Source of the DNA: Zobellia barbeyronii
Lineage (GTDB): Bacteria; Bacteroidota; Bacteroidia; Flavobacteriales; Flavobacteriaceae
Direction of reading: 5' to 3'
DNA length: 64,000 nucleotides
NCBI RefSeq assembly: GCF_018603515.1
Contig: NZ_JACATN010000003.1
Coordinates: 434,001-498,000 of the forward strand
Position numbers and translations under genes: made by a program. Shown in pieces: positions 9,859 to 19,110 of this stretch. The notes below the pieces were generated by a model. It saw nothing but the letters and a program-made list of their open reading frames with translations. It had not been told where the DNA came from and searched no databases. Position 1 is the first letter of the stretch, and every line of letters begins with the position of its first letter.

Positions 9859-10419
9859 ATGAAAAAAGACAACATAGATAACCTGTTCAAGAACCTAGAA
9901 GGTTCTTTTGACCTAGAAGCTCCCGCCCAAGGTCATGAACAACGATTTTTGGAAAAACTAAATGCCCAGCAAGGCACCAAGTCCCTACAGACTAAAAATA
10001 AAACATGGTGGAAACCCCTGTTTATAGCGGCTTCAATTGCGATTGTTTGCGCCATTACTTTTGGTGTTTATCAATCAACGCCTTCTTTAGAACAGCAGGT
10101 TGCAGAAATTTCACCGGAGGTATCACGCACCGAGTTTTATTTTACTAGCCTAATTGAAGAACAGGTAAACGAACTTAAAAACGAAAGTACCCCGGAAACC
10201 AAAAAGATTGTTGAGGACACTATGGTACAGCTTAAAAAGCTAGAAACTAACTACACAAAGTTAGAACAAGACCTTATTAACGGTGGTAACAGCAAGCTTC
10301 TTTTAAGCGCTATGATAACAAATTTTCAAACTCGTATTGACCTATTACAAGAGGTCCTCAATACTATTGAATCTATAAAAAACTTAAAAAATTACGATAA
10401 TGCAGAAACAACTATATAA
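9859..10419 (+). CDS. Probable anti-sigma factor, one TM segment
   Basis: A 186-residue single-pass membrane protein. About 48 cytoplasmic residues (MKKDNIDNLFKNLEGSFDLE ...) are followed by a TM helix at about 50-69 (PLFIAASIAIVCAITFGVYQ). A roughly 115-residue periplasmic part is predicted mostly helical and coiled (ETKKIVEDTMVQLKKLETNY). No zinc-binding HxxxCxxC motif is present, so it is not a ZAS-type anti-sigma factor. The assignment rests on topology and on its position 1 nt after the sigma gene. It overlaps the next gene by 20 nt, implying translational coupling. The helical periplasmic domain would be the sensor. Confidence 0.6.
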   Translation: MKKDNIDNLFKNLEGSFDLEAPAQGHEQRFLEKLNAQQGTKSLQTKNKTWWKPLFIAASIAIVCAITFGVYQSTPSLEQQVAEISPEVSRTEFYFTSLIEEQVNELKNESTPETKKIVEDTMVQLKKLETNYTKLEQDLINGGNSKLLLSAMITNFQTRIDLLQEVLNTIESIKNLKNYDNAETTI

Positions 10420-11491
10420 CCCCATTGCTATACTTTTATTCATGCTTCCCGTTTTCCTTTTAGCAAATAATGGAGAGCTAAAAGGCAAGTACAAAAAAGA
10501 AAAGACCATAAAAAAAGAATTTCAGGTAAATAGCGATGCTCTTTTGGAAGTTAGTAATAGTTACGGTAACCTGAATATTATTTCTTGGAACGAAAACCGT
10601 ATTCTTATTGAGGTTCACATTACGACCAATAGCAACAATGAAGAAAAGGCTCAAGAGAAACTAGATCAGATTTCTGTGGATTTTGAATCTAGTAAAAGTG
10701 CCGTATCCGCAAGAACTATTTTTAACGAAAGTAAAAGTAGATGGGGTTGGAATTGGGGCAATAGCAATAATGTGAACATGCAAATTAATTACACCATTAA
10801 ACTTCCTATTAAGAGTAATATTGATTTAGATAATGACTATGGCAGTATAAGTATTGACCGTATAGACGGACATGCAAAAATAAGTTGCGATTACGGCAGG
10901 TTGGATATTGGAGAGCTTCACGGGCGTAACAATCAGCTAAATTTTGATTACACCTCAAAATCTACTATTTCCTATATTAATAGTGGTAAAATTTCAGCAG
11001 ATTACTCAGGATTCAATGTAGAAAAAGCAGGCGATTTAGTCATTAGCGCAGACTATACCAACAGTTCCGTAGAACAGATGGACAACCTACAATACTCTAG
11101 TGATTACGGAAAAATAGAGATTGGAGAAGTCAATAATATAGAAGGTAATGGCGATTATATAAATGTACAGCTAGGAACGGTTCATGGTAATGTAGATATT
11201 GTTGCTGATTATGGCTCGCTAAAAATAGATAAAATGGCAAGCGATGCAGGAAATATGAACCTCAACACAGATTATACAGGTATTAAAATTGGGTATTCCC
11301 CTGACTATCATTTCAATTTTGAAATTGAAACTTCTTATTCTGGAGTAAGTGGTAAGGATGATTTTGAAATTAATATTAGTGAAGAAAAAAACACGAGCAA
11401 GTACTACAAAGGCTTTTATGGTTCTGACAATAGCGGCAATTCCGTCTCAATTTCAAGCGACTATGGCGGCGTATCATTTTATAAAAATTAA
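10400..11491 (+). CDS. Secreted DUF4097-like beta-solenoid protein with a DY ladder
   Basis: A 363-residue exported protein (hydrophobic segment NPIAILLFMLPVFLLANNGE near the N-terminus). From residue 146 the dipeptide Asp-Tyr recurs at 146, 164, 183, 201, 218, 235, 252, 270 and 291, a spacing of 17-21 residues. Each copy is followed by a short strand such as DYGKIEIGEV or DYGSLKIDKM. This regular spacing implies a beta-helix with the DY pairs stacked on one face. It resembles the putative adhesin (DUF4097) family often found beside sigma/anti-sigma genes in Bacteroidota. No catalytic residues are evident. It is the third gene of the sigma-factor operon. Localisation (periplasm or surface) is inferred. 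Confidence 0.65.
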   Translation: MQKQLYNPIAILLFMLPVFLLANNGELKGKYKKEKTIKKEFQVNSDALLEVSNSYGNLNIISWNENRILIEVHITTNSNNEEKAQEKLDQISVDFESSKSAVSARTIFNESKSRWGWNWGNSNNVNMQINYTIKLPIKSNIDLDNDYGSISIDRIDGHAKISCDYGRLDIGELHGRNNQLNFDYTSKSTISYINSGKISADYSGFNVEKAGDLVISADYTNSSVEQMDNLQYSSDYGKIEIGEVNNIEGNGDYINVQLGTVHGNVDIVADYGSLKIDKMASDAGNMNLNTDYTGIKIGYSPDYHFNFEIETSYSGVSGKDDFEINISEEKNTSKYYKGFYGSDNSGNSVSISSDYGGVSFYKN

Positions 11492-11524
11492 ATCATCATC
11501 AAAATCAAATTAAAACAAACAGTC

Positions 11525-12247
11525 ATGAAAAATTGGATCGTATTAGGTTTAGTATTAGTAAGTGCATCTTGCCCAGCACAATGGGGCAAAGGAATAAAAG
11601 GTAATGGAAATATAGTTAGCATAGAACGCAGCGTAGGAGATTATGAGTCTATTGCTATATCTGGATCTTTTGACATAGACTTGGTAAGCGGCAGTGAAGG
11701 AGCGCTAATTGTTAAAGGCGAAGAAAACCTATTGGAGTATATTGTTACTGAAGTTGAAAACGGAAAATTGGTTATCAGAGTCGAGAAAGGTGTCTACCTT
11801 AAACCATCTATACACAAAGGTGGGATTCATGTACAAGTACCCGTAGAAAGCATAGATGCTCTTAGCTTGTCTGGTTCTGGAGATATTGTTGGACATACGA
11901 CACTAAAAACAGCTGATTTTAAAACTTCGATGTCCGGTTCAGGAGATATTACTTTAGATGTGGATACCGAAGCACTAACAGCTAGCATGTCCGGCTCGGG
12001 AGATATGAACCTAAGCGGTAATACTCGTGATTTTAAAGCCACTATTTCTGGCTCAGGAGATATTAAGGCTTATGATTTAAATGCCGATAATGTGGAAGCT
12101 ACTGTTTCTGGTTCTGCCGACATCAAAGTTACGGCCAATGAAAAATTGAAAGCTAGAGTTTCTGGTTCGGGTGATATTCATTATCGCGGCAATCCCAAAA
12201 AAGTAGATACAAAAACATCTGGTTCAGGAGATATATCTGGCGAATAA
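11525..12247 (+). CDS. Head-GIN domain (DUF2807) secreted protein with a SGSGD ladder
   Basis: A 240-residue exported protein with signal MKNWIVLGLVLVSASCPAQW; it could be lipidated at the Cys in SASC. The sequence SGSGD (once SGSAD) occurs at 116, 137, 156, 175, 195, 213 and 232, 18-21 residues apart, with intervening strands such as ITLDVDTEALTASM. This is the signature of the DUF2807/head-GIN domain, a right-handed beta-helix. It is the last gene of the sigma-factor operon, 33 nt after the DY-ladder protein, and ends at a hairpin terminator that overlaps the convergent MFS gene. The family's molecular function is unknown. Confidence 0.8.
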   Translation: MKNWIVLGLVLVSASCPAQWGKGIKGNGNIVSIERSVGDYESIAISGSFDIDLVSGSEGALIVKGEENLLEYIVTEVENGKLVIRVEKGVYLKPSIHKGGIHVQVPVESIDALSLSGSGDIVGHTTLKTADFKTSMSGSGDITLDVDTEALTASMSGSGDMNLSGNTRDFKATISGSGDIKAYDLNADNVEATVSGSADIKVTANEKLKARVSGSGDIHYRGNPKKVDTKTSGSGDISGE

Positions 12248-12279
12248 TACATCAAAAAGCGAGTACTATAGTCATCAAA

Positions 12280-13617
12280 TTAAGCCTCTTCTAAAGGGGC
12301 TTTTTTATTTACCCTTGTCAAAAGAATCATCCCAATTAAAAAAAACAGTCCTAAAAAGATAATAGAATATCTAATGCTTCCTGTTATCTGTGCTATGTAA
12401 CCATAGCTAAGCATTCCTATAACAATTCCTATTTTCTCCGAGACATCGTAAAAACTAAAATAAGAAGTAGTATCTACTGCGTCTTCCGGTAAAAGCTTAG
12501 AATAAGTAGATCTTGAAAGTGATTGTATACCTCCCATTACAAGACCTACTGCCGCAGCGGTAATGTAAAACTCCATTGGAGTTGTGATTGTATAAGCGAA
12601 AATGCAGATAAAAATCCAAATTAGGTTTAAAACAATTAAGGTATTGATGTTCCCAAAATGTGCAGAACAGCGTGATGTTACGAAAGCTCCCAAAATTGCC
12701 ACAATCTGAATTAGCAAAATACTCACTATAAGCCCCGTAGTTGAATCCGTCGTGCCCCAGTCCAGTTCTTCTATTCCAAAATAGGTAGCGATCAGCATAA
12801 TGGTCTGCACAGCCATACTGTACACGAAAAATGCTCCCAGATATCTCTTTAATGGTACATTGGTTTTGATTTTCTCCCAAATGAGCTTCAATTCTTTAAA
12901 ACCATTAAACAGAACATCTTTTGTGAAAGTCTCTTTTTTATTTCCTTTTGGCAGGTGATAATAGCTATACTGACTAAAAACTATCCACCATATACCCGTT
13001 AACACAAACGAAAGTCGGGTTGGTGTGGATTCATCTTCAAAACCAAATGAATCAAACTTTAAAATCATAGCCAAACAGATAATCAAAAGCACCACACTAC
13101 CAATATATCCTAGCGAATAGCCTTTGGCACTAATGGCATCTTGCTGCTCCGGAAAAGCTATATCTGGCAAATAAGAATTATAGAATACAAGGCTGGACCA
13201 GAAACCTATCAATGCTGTAAAATAACACAGCAACCCAAACCAAAGGTAATCCATACTAAACCAATACAACCCTATACAAGATATGGCTCCCAGATAACAA
13301 AAGAATTTCATGAAAATTTTCTTGTTACCTACGTAATCTGCTATTCCACTTAAGAACGGACTCAGAAAAGAGACCACTAAAAATGCGGCTGCCGTAACAT
13401 AACTGATTAAAGTATCATTATTAAAATCGGTACCCAAGAAGTGAACCGTATCGTCAAGAACTTTGCCTTCCTCATCTTTTACCAAGGTAAGCGCTCCATA
13501 AAAAATAGGAAATATGGCTGACGAGATTACGAGGTTGTAAACTGAATTGGCCCAATCATAGAATGCCCAAGCATTCAGAAGTTTTTTACTTCCTTTTGGA
13601 AGGTTGGTTTTTGGCAT
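12280..13617 (-). CDS. MFS transporter, UMF1/Atg22-like
   Basis: A 445-residue membrane protein with about 12 hydrophobic segments, for example YVTAAAFLVVSFLSPFLSGI and GYIGSVVLLIICLAMILKF. The N-terminal WAFYDWANSVYNLVISSAIF is the signature of the UMF1 (Atg22-like) branch of the major facilitator superfamily. IADYVGNKK is the loop 2-3 motif. Yeast Atg22 exports amino acids from the vacuole; substrates of the bacterial members are unknown. The gene follows the M48 peptidase gene in the same direction, with a terminator between, so it is probably transcribed separately. The 3' end converges on the DUF2807 gene with a 32-bp gap. Confidence 0.82.
   Translation of the reverse strand: MPKTNLPKGSKKLLNAWAFYDWANSVYNLVISSAIFPIFYGALTLVKDEEGKVLDDTVHFLGTDFNNDTLISYVTAAAFLVVSFLSPFLSGIADYVGNKKIFMKFFCYLGAISCIGLYWFSMDYLWFGLLCYFTALIGFWSSLVFYNSYLPDIAFPEQQDAISAKGYSLGYIGSVVLLIICLAMILKFDSFGFEDESTPTRLSFVLTGIWWIVFSQYSYYHLPKGNKKETFTKDVLFNGFKELKLIWEKIKTNVPLKRYLGAFFVYSMAVQTIMLIATYFGIEELDWGTTDSTTGLIVSILLIQIVAILGAFVTSRCSAHFGNINTLIVLNLIWIFICIFAYTITTPMEFYITAAAVGLVMGGIQSLSRSTYSKLLPEDAVDTTSYFSFYDVSEKIGIVIGMLSYGYIAQITGSIRYSIIFLGLFFLIGMILLTRVNKKAPLEEA
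12282..12308 (+). terminator. Terminator of the sigma/beta-solenoid operon, inside the end of the MFS gene
   Basis: AAGCCTCTT (12282-12290) pairs with AAGGGGCTT (12294-12302), including one G-U pair, and is followed by a T-run (TTTTTATTT). The hairpin lies over the last codons of the convergent MFS gene, so the same bases code for protein on the other strand. Confidence 0.6.
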
Positions 13618-13625
13618 AATGGTAT

Positions 13626-13655
13626 AAAAAAACCGTTCTTTTTCAGAACGGTTTT
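13626..13655 (-). terminator. Terminator downstream of the M48 peptidase gene
   Basis: AAAACCGTTCT (13629-13639) pairs with AGAACGGTTTT (13645-13655) around a 5-nt loop. On the minus strand a run of seven T follows. It separates the M48/GH31 group from the MFS gene. Confidence 0.8.
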
Positions 13656-13678
13656 AAATATACAATAATTGTTAAGAT

Positions 13679-14488
13679 TTACTCAAAAGAGGTCACCCCA
13701 AACTTTTTAGCTTCTGCTCTAGCTGATGGAGCCCATTCAGTAAGATTTTTGATTCTAGTATCATTAGAAGGGTGAGTACTCATGAATTCTGCTGGAGCAT
13801 TACCCCCACTGTTAGCTTTCATTCGTTTCCACAATTCTGCTGCTTCCGTTGGATCATAACCAGCTATTGCCATAATCTGCAAACCTATACGGTCTGCCTC
13901 TGTTTCATGGCTTCTACTAAAAGGTAACATTACCCCTACTTGCGAACCAACAGCATAAGCTTGGTTAAAAATAGCTAATTTCTGAGAATCTTGAATTGCC
14001 ACATTACCGGCCACAGCACCCAATTGTTGTAGTGTACCAGCACTCATACGTTGCGCTCCATGATCAGCCAGAGCATGTGCCACTTCGTGACCCATAACTA
14101 CGGCAACACCTCTCTCACCTGCACAAATAGGAAGAATACCTGTGTAAAAGACAATTTTTCCGCCTGGCATACACCATGCATTCACAGTTTCGTCATCTAC
14201 TAGGTTATATTCCCATTTATAATCTTTAAGATATCCAGCATAACCATTTGCCGTCAACCATTTCTCTGCTGCAGAAGATATACGTTGCCCCACCTTAGTT
14301 ATCATTCTTGCATCTGCAGAATTCTCTACGACCTTATTCTCTGTTAAGAATTGGTCATACTGGGCAAACGCCGTTGGAAAAACTTGACTGTTCGGGTAAA
14401 AATTTAATACTTTTTTTCCTGTAAACGGATTCGTTTTACATGAAGCTACCCCTAAGAAAAGGGCTAAAACTAAAATTATTTTTCTCAT
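13679..14488 (-). CDS. M48-family metallopeptidase lipoprotein
   Basis: A 269-residue protein with signal MRKIILVLALFLGVASC and a lipobox at VASC. The zinc motif HExxH is in VVMGHEVAHALADHGA, and the downstream zinc-ligand Glu is in SRSHETEADRIGLQIM. This is the LoiP/YcaL/OMA1 type of soluble M48 peptidase, which acts in the periplasm on misfolded outer-membrane proteins. Lipid anchoring is common in the group. The gene lies 36 nt downstream of the GH31 gene in the same direction, so readthrough is possible, and a terminator follows. Its natural substrate is unknown. Confidence 0.88.
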   Translation of the reverse strand: MRKIILVLALFLGVASCKTNPFTGKKVLNFYPNSQVFPTAFAQYDQFLTENKVVENSADARMITKVGQRISSAAEKWLTANGYAGYLKDYKWEYNLVDDETVNAWCMPGGKIVFYTGILPICAGERGVAVVMGHEVAHALADHGAQRMSAGTLQQLGAVAGNVAIQDSQKLAIFNQAYAVGSQVGVMLPFSRSHETEADRIGLQIMAIAGYDPTEAAELWKRMKANSGGNAPAEFMSTHPSNDTRIKNLTEWAPSARAEAKKFGVTSFE

Positions 14489-14524
14489 TATGGTTGTGTT
14501 TATACCTGCAAATTACAAAAAAAC

Positions 14525-16924
14525 TTACTCTTCAGTAATACGTAATTGGGTAAAGTCTTTGCTCACATAAATCGTACCGTCTCCATCAGGCATAACATCC
14601 TTTATGGCTGTTTTTTCATTATCTATCTCAACTTTCCCTATTTTGAATGGAAGTCCGTGCAATTTTATTTTGAACGTTTCATAGGTAGTAATAAAAGCAC
14701 CATCCTTAAATTGTTGAATAGTCATTTCCTTTTCTTTACCTAAAAGTTTAAAGTTCCGTAGACTAAATTTACCGTTCTCATAAGCATAACCATCTTCCGC
14801 ATCTTCATAAACGGTAGAGTTCTCTGTTCCTTCAGTAAAGTAAACATCTAGAATCAATTCTTTGATTTCAAGTTCACCCACATACTGCTGAACAGGATAT
14901 TTTGGAATAATGGCACCGGCCTTTATAAACAAAGGAACCTTATCAATATCGGCAACGACCCATTTCTCTTTTCCACCCTCTACAACCTCATCAGTCCAAT
15001 AATTATACCAATCACCTCTAGGAATGTACATTCTACGTCCTTTAGCATTTGGTTCTTGAATTGGGCAAACTAAAATTTGTTCTCCAAAAATGAACTCATC
15101 AGTTCTAAAATGCGTTTGTGTATCTTCTTGATCATAACAAACAATAGGCAATAACATTGGTGTCCCTTCTTTGGAGTATCTCCAGAACATGGTATATAGA
15201 TAAGGCAATAACTCGTAACGCAATTCTATAAATTTTCTAACAATGTCTGTAATTTCTGTTCCAAAAGACCAAGGCTCTTGGTCTCCGTGATCTCCACTGG
15301 AATGTACTCTACAAAAAGGATGAAAAATACCTAACTGGATCCATCTTGCAAAAAGCTCGCCATTAGGCTGCTCGGCAAAACCTCCAATATCAGAACCTAC
15401 AAAAGAATAACCGCTCATACACATACGCTGCATTTGAACATTGGCTATCCATAAATGTTCCCAAGTGGCAACATTATCTCCCGTCCAAGTTGAAGCAAAA
15501 CGCTGCGTACCCGAATAGGCAGCTCTTGTTATTACTAAAGGTCTCTTAGGGTAAACATATCTTTTTACGCCTTCATAAGTAGCCCTTACCATTTGCATTC
15601 CATAAATGTTATGCGCTTTTCTATGGCTACTAGGGTGACCATCATAATCATGGCGTGTATCTAAGGGTGCAGTTTTAGTAGGCACCTCCATAACTGCTGG
15701 TTCGTTCATGTCGTTCCAAACGGCATGTACACCAATCTCTGCCATGAATTCTTTATAAAGCTCTGCCCACCACTCACGTACGGCTGGATTGGTAAAGTCT
15801 GGGAAATTACATTCCCCAGGCCATACTTTTCCTTTCATTCTTGGACCATCTGCACGTTTACAGAAATAATCATTTTCTACGGCTTCCTGATATATCCAAT
15901 AATCTTTATCTACTTTAATACCCGGATCGATCATGACTACGGTCTTAAATCCGTCTTCATACAATTCATCGATCATCCGTTTAGGTTCGGGAAATTTCTT
16001 TTTATCCCAAGTAAAACACCTAAAACCGTCCATGTAATCAATATCCAAATAAAGGGCATCACATGGTATCTTAAGGTCTCTAAACTTTTTAGCTATTTCT
16101 TTTACATTACTTTCTGGGAAATAACTCCATTTTGACTGGTGATAACCTAAAGCCCACAAAGGTGGTAACTCTGGCGCTCCGGTCAAATTGGTATATGCCC
16201 TTACTACTTTATGCATTTCCGGGCCGTAAAAGAAATAATAGTTCATCTCTCCGCCATCTCCCCAAAAACTTGTAGTGGAACGACGTTCGTGTGCAAAATC
16301 AAAATGAGTTCTGAAACTATTGTCAAAGAAAACACCGTAAGCTTGTCCACTGTGCAAACCTATATAGAAAGGTATTGCCTTATAAAGAGGGTCTTGATCT
16401 TTAGCGTAAGCGTATTGATCCATTACCCAGTTATTTACTCTTTTTCCTTTAAGGTTACTATGAGTAGCTTTATCTCCCATACCATAGAAACTCTCCGTAT
16501 GTTGGGTGATTTTACTCATTTTCACGGTATTCCCACCGTGCTCATAGTTCTCTTCCCAATGAAAACCTAGTTCGTCTTCATTGATTATATTACCGTTTAA
16601 ATCGGATATTTGAGTACGTAATGTTTTCTTATCAATGAGTACCTGTAGCTTAGAGGTCTCAATTATGTATTCGGTTTTGGTTTCTAAACAGTCTAAGTGA
16701 CTGTAACCCCTACTTGCATTGGGGTCAATAGCATATGAAAAATCAGGTTGAAAGGCATAATCAGTCCCATATCGAAACCGTATGGTTCTATCTTGAATTA
16801 CCGTAATTTCTAAAATTACTCCATTTTCAGTAGTAAAATAGAATTTATCCTTATCCCTTACAAAGTTTACAATCTCATTGGGGTAAAGATTTCCTTTATA
16901 TTCTAACTCCGTATTGGTTATCAT
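14525..16924 (-). CDS. Glycoside hydrolase family 31 alpha-glucosidase
   Basis: A 799-residue GH31 enzyme. The N-terminal beta-sandwich spans about 1-245. The TIM barrel follows, with nucleophile Asp405 in VWNDMNEPA and acid/base Asp483 in TWTGDNVATW. The LYLDIDYMDGFRCFTWD stretch (291-307) is also characteristic, and two C-terminal beta domains end the protein. GH31 alpha-glucosidases release glucose from alpha-1,4 or alpha-1,6 glucans or oligosaccharides. There is no signal peptide, so the enzyme should act in the cytoplasm on maltodextrins or glycogen fragments. That agrees with glgB 100 bp upstream in the same direction. A TAATTTTG box (16956-16963) suggests its own promoter. The exact linkage specificity cannot be read from the sequence. 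Confidence 0.92.
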   Translation of the reverse strand: MITNTELEYKGNLYPNEIVNFVRDKDKFYFTTENGVILEITVIQDRTIRFRYGTDYAFQPDFSYAIDPNASRGYSHLDCLETKTEYIIETSKLQVLIDKKTLRTQISDLNGNIINEDELGFHWEENYEHGGNTVKMSKITQHTESFYGMGDKATHSNLKGKRVNNWVMDQYAYAKDQDPLYKAIPFYIGLHSGQAYGVFFDNSFRTHFDFAHERRSTTSFWGDGGEMNYYFFYGPEMHKVVRAYTNLTGAPELPPLWALGYHQSKWSYFPESNVKEIAKKFRDLKIPCDALYLDIDYMDGFRCFTWDKKKFPEPKRMIDELYEDGFKTVVMIDPGIKVDKDYWIYQEAVENDYFCKRADGPRMKGKVWPGECNFPDFTNPAVREWWAELYKEFMAEIGVHAVWNDMNEPAVMEVPTKTAPLDTRHDYDGHPSSHRKAHNIYGMQMVRATYEGVKRYVYPKRPLVITRAAYSGTQRFASTWTGDNVATWEHLWIANVQMQRMCMSGYSFVGSDIGGFAEQPNGELFARWIQLGIFHPFCRVHSSGDHGDQEPWSFGTEITDIVRKFIELRYELLPYLYTMFWRYSKEGTPMLLPIVCYDQEDTQTHFRTDEFIFGEQILVCPIQEPNAKGRRMYIPRGDWYNYWTDEVVEGGKEKWVVADIDKVPLFIKAGAIIPKYPVQQYVGELEIKELILDVYFTEGTENSTVYEDAEDGYAYENGKFSLRNFKLLGKEKEMTIQQFKDGAFITTYETFKIKLHGLPFKIGKVEIDNEKTAIKDVMPDGDGTIYVSKDFTQLRITEE

Positions 16925-16955
16925 AGGTTTGGTATTTGAAATACTAACAAAAAAA

Positions 16956-16963
16956 CAAAATTA
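16956..16963 (-). promoter_or_regulatory. -7 promoter box of the GH31 gene
   Basis: TAATTTTG on the minus strand, an exact TANNTTTG match, 31 nt before the ATG. A TTG occurs about 23 nt further upstream, somewhat too far for a good -33 element. Confidence 0.4.
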
Positions 16964-17023
16964 AGTCTTATAATGAAATGATTACACAACTATTAGAAAC
17001 AATTATGATATCACAAGACAACC

Positions 17024-18922
17024 CTATTGAAAAATAATAATACTTAAAGGTGGGATAGTCATTTCTATGGATTGCTCACGACCATGCCACGGCTTTTCTT
17101 TAATACCAGAAATTTTAGGATCTGTACCAGCTCCGCCGTATTTTTTATCATCACTATTTAAAATGACCTTTAGTTTACCAGAATTTTTTGGTATACCAAC
17201 TCTATAATTCTCTCTAGGAACCGGAGTAAAGTTACAGGCAATGAATATATCATCTTCCGCATTATTACCTTTTCTTATATAGGTTAGGACAGAGTTTTCA
17301 TGATCTCCGTAATCTATCCACTGAAAACCGTCAGGGCTAAATTGCTTTTGATATAAAGCTGGAAAATTTTTATAAATGCTGTTCAAATCTCTAATAAGCT
17401 CCTGCACGCCGCTATGTACGGCATACTCTGTAAGGTGCCATTCTAAACTTTTCTGGAAATTCCATTCGCTGGTCTGGCCAAATTCACCTCCCATAAAAAT
17501 AAGATTTGTTCCAGGATGCGTAAACATGTAACCAAACATTAAACGCAGGTTAGCAAAACGCTGCCACTCATCACCAGGCATACGGTATACTAATGATTGT
17601 TTACCATATACCACTTCATCATGAGAAAATGGCAACATATAATTTTCAGTAAAGGCGTAAGTTGCACTAAATGTAAGATCGTTTTGGTGATGCTTTCTAT
17701 AGATTGCTTCTTTTTTGAAGTATTCTAAAGTATCGTGCATCCAGCCCATCATCCACTTCATTCCAAAACCTAAACCTCCATACATAACGGGTTTTGAAAC
17801 TCCAGAAAATGCTGTAGATTCTTCTGCAATAGTCTGCACATCTGGAAAACTACCGTAAACCGCCTCATTGAACTCACGAATGAAAGACAAGGCTTCAAGG
17901 TTTTCGTTATTACCATACATATTGGCTTCCCACTCTCCTTCTTCTCTAGAATAATCTAAATAAAGCATGGAAGCTACCGCATCTACCCGTAAGGCATCTG
18001 CATGGTACTGATCTAACCAAAAAATTGCATTACTAATCAAAAAGGCGCGAACTTCGTTCCTTCCGTAGTTAAAGATTAAACTTTTCCAATCTGGGTGATA
18101 CCCTCTTCTTCGATCCGGATGCTCATAAAGATGCGACCCATCAAAAAAGCCAAGACCGTGTGCATCTTCAGGAAAATGTGAAGGAACCCAATCCAAAATA
18201 ACTCCTATTTCTGCTTGGTGCAATGCGTCTACCAATAGTTTAAAACTTTCTGGATCACCAAATCTAGATGTTGGTGCAAAGTAACCTGTAAGTTGGTAAC
18301 CCCACGAAGGATCATAAGGGTATTCCATTATTGGCATGAACTCTATATGAGTAAAGCCCATATCTTTTACATAAGCTACCAAATCTATGGCCAATTGCTC
18401 GTAGGTCAGAAAGTTTCCGTCCTTATCACGTTTCCAAGAACCTAAATGAACTTCGTAAACGGAAAAAGGTGCGTCAAGAGCATTTTTCTCTTTTCGCGTT
18501 TCCATCCACTTTTTATCTTTCCATTCATAATCTGCCTCCCAAACAATAGATGCCGTTTTTGGAGGATGCTCACAGTATCTTGCAAACGGATCGGCCTTTT
18601 CCGTTACTGCACCGTGGTTATTAGAATATATTTTGTACTTATAAATTTCACCTACACCAACTTCGGGAATAAAACCTTCCCATATACCACTGCCATCCCA
18701 TCTTACATTTAGCATGTGCACATTATCGTCCCAATCGTTAAAATTACCTATAACGGAGACTGCGCGAGCAGATGGTGCCCATACAGCAAAATAAGTACCC
18801 TTTACCCCATTCAATTCCATTGGGTGGGAACCTAGTTTCTCATATAATCTAAAATGTTTTCCTGATTTAAAAAGATCAATATCAAAATCGGAGAAAAGAC
18901 TAAAAACAGTTACTTGTGGCAT
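17024..18922 (-). CDS. glgB: 1,4-alpha-glucan branching enzyme
   Basis: A 632-residue GH13 branching enzyme. It carries a CBM48/early-set domain (about 20-110, TYFAVWAPSARAVSVIGNFN), the catalytic barrel with YEVHLGSW (156-163), nucleophile Asp314 (LRVDAVAS), acid/base Glu367 (TIAEEST) and Asp435 (FSHDEVV), and a C-terminal beta domain. It transfers alpha-1,4 chains to alpha-1,6 positions during glycogen synthesis. The length matches the short (single N-domain) GlgB type. glgA and glgC are not in the window, so the glycogen genes are dispersed. A TAGATTTG promoter box lies 27 nt upstream, and the GH31 gene follows downstream. Confidence 0.95.
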   Translation of the reverse strand: MPQVTVFSLFSDFDIDLFKSGKHFRLYEKLGSHPMELNGVKGTYFAVWAPSARAVSVIGNFNDWDDNVHMLNVRWDGSGIWEGFIPEVGVGEIYKYKIYSNNHGAVTEKADPFARYCEHPPKTASIVWEADYEWKDKKWMETRKEKNALDAPFSVYEVHLGSWKRDKDGNFLTYEQLAIDLVAYVKDMGFTHIEFMPIMEYPYDPSWGYQLTGYFAPTSRFGDPESFKLLVDALHQAEIGVILDWVPSHFPEDAHGLGFFDGSHLYEHPDRRRGYHPDWKSLIFNYGRNEVRAFLISNAIFWLDQYHADALRVDAVASMLYLDYSREEGEWEANMYGNNENLEALSFIREFNEAVYGSFPDVQTIAEESTAFSGVSKPVMYGGLGFGMKWMMGWMHDTLEYFKKEAIYRKHHQNDLTFSATYAFTENYMLPFSHDEVVYGKQSLVYRMPGDEWQRFANLRLMFGYMFTHPGTNLIFMGGEFGQTSEWNFQKSLEWHLTEYAVHSGVQELIRDLNSIYKNFPALYQKQFSPDGFQWIDYGDHENSVLTYIRKGNNAEDDIFIACNFTPVPRENYRVGIPKNSGKLKVILNSDDKKYGGAGTDPKISGIKEKPWHGREQSIEMTIPPLSIIIFQ

Positions 18923-18949
18923 AGTGTTCGATTAGTTAGGTATTACTGA

Positions 18950-18957
18950 CAAATCTA
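18950..18957 (-). promoter_or_regulatory. -7 promoter box of glgB
   Basis: TAGATTTG on the minus strand matches TANNTTTG exactly and lies 27 nt upstream of the glgB start. No convincing -33 TTG is seen. Confidence 0.4.
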
Positions 18958-19110
18958 AGGAACTTTACAAAAAAGCTTACATATTTGTTAATTAACTTTA
19001 GGTCAGCATATCAATGTTACAAATAAAAGATACGAATTATCCGAAAATGGAACGCTTTTTGAAAAAAGAATCTTAAATATGTTTTAAATTGAAAATATAA
19101 ACTCAATATT

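Noticed and set aside
11866-12240. Short DNA repeats in the DUF2807 gene as a regulatory repeat
   Set aside because: They encode the SGSGD motif in frame at a regular spacing, with synonymous changes, so they are explained by the protein fold.
12497-12880. 127-residue open frame overlapping the MFS gene in another frame
   Set aside because: It lies wholly inside the MFS coding region on the same strand, without a signal or domain.
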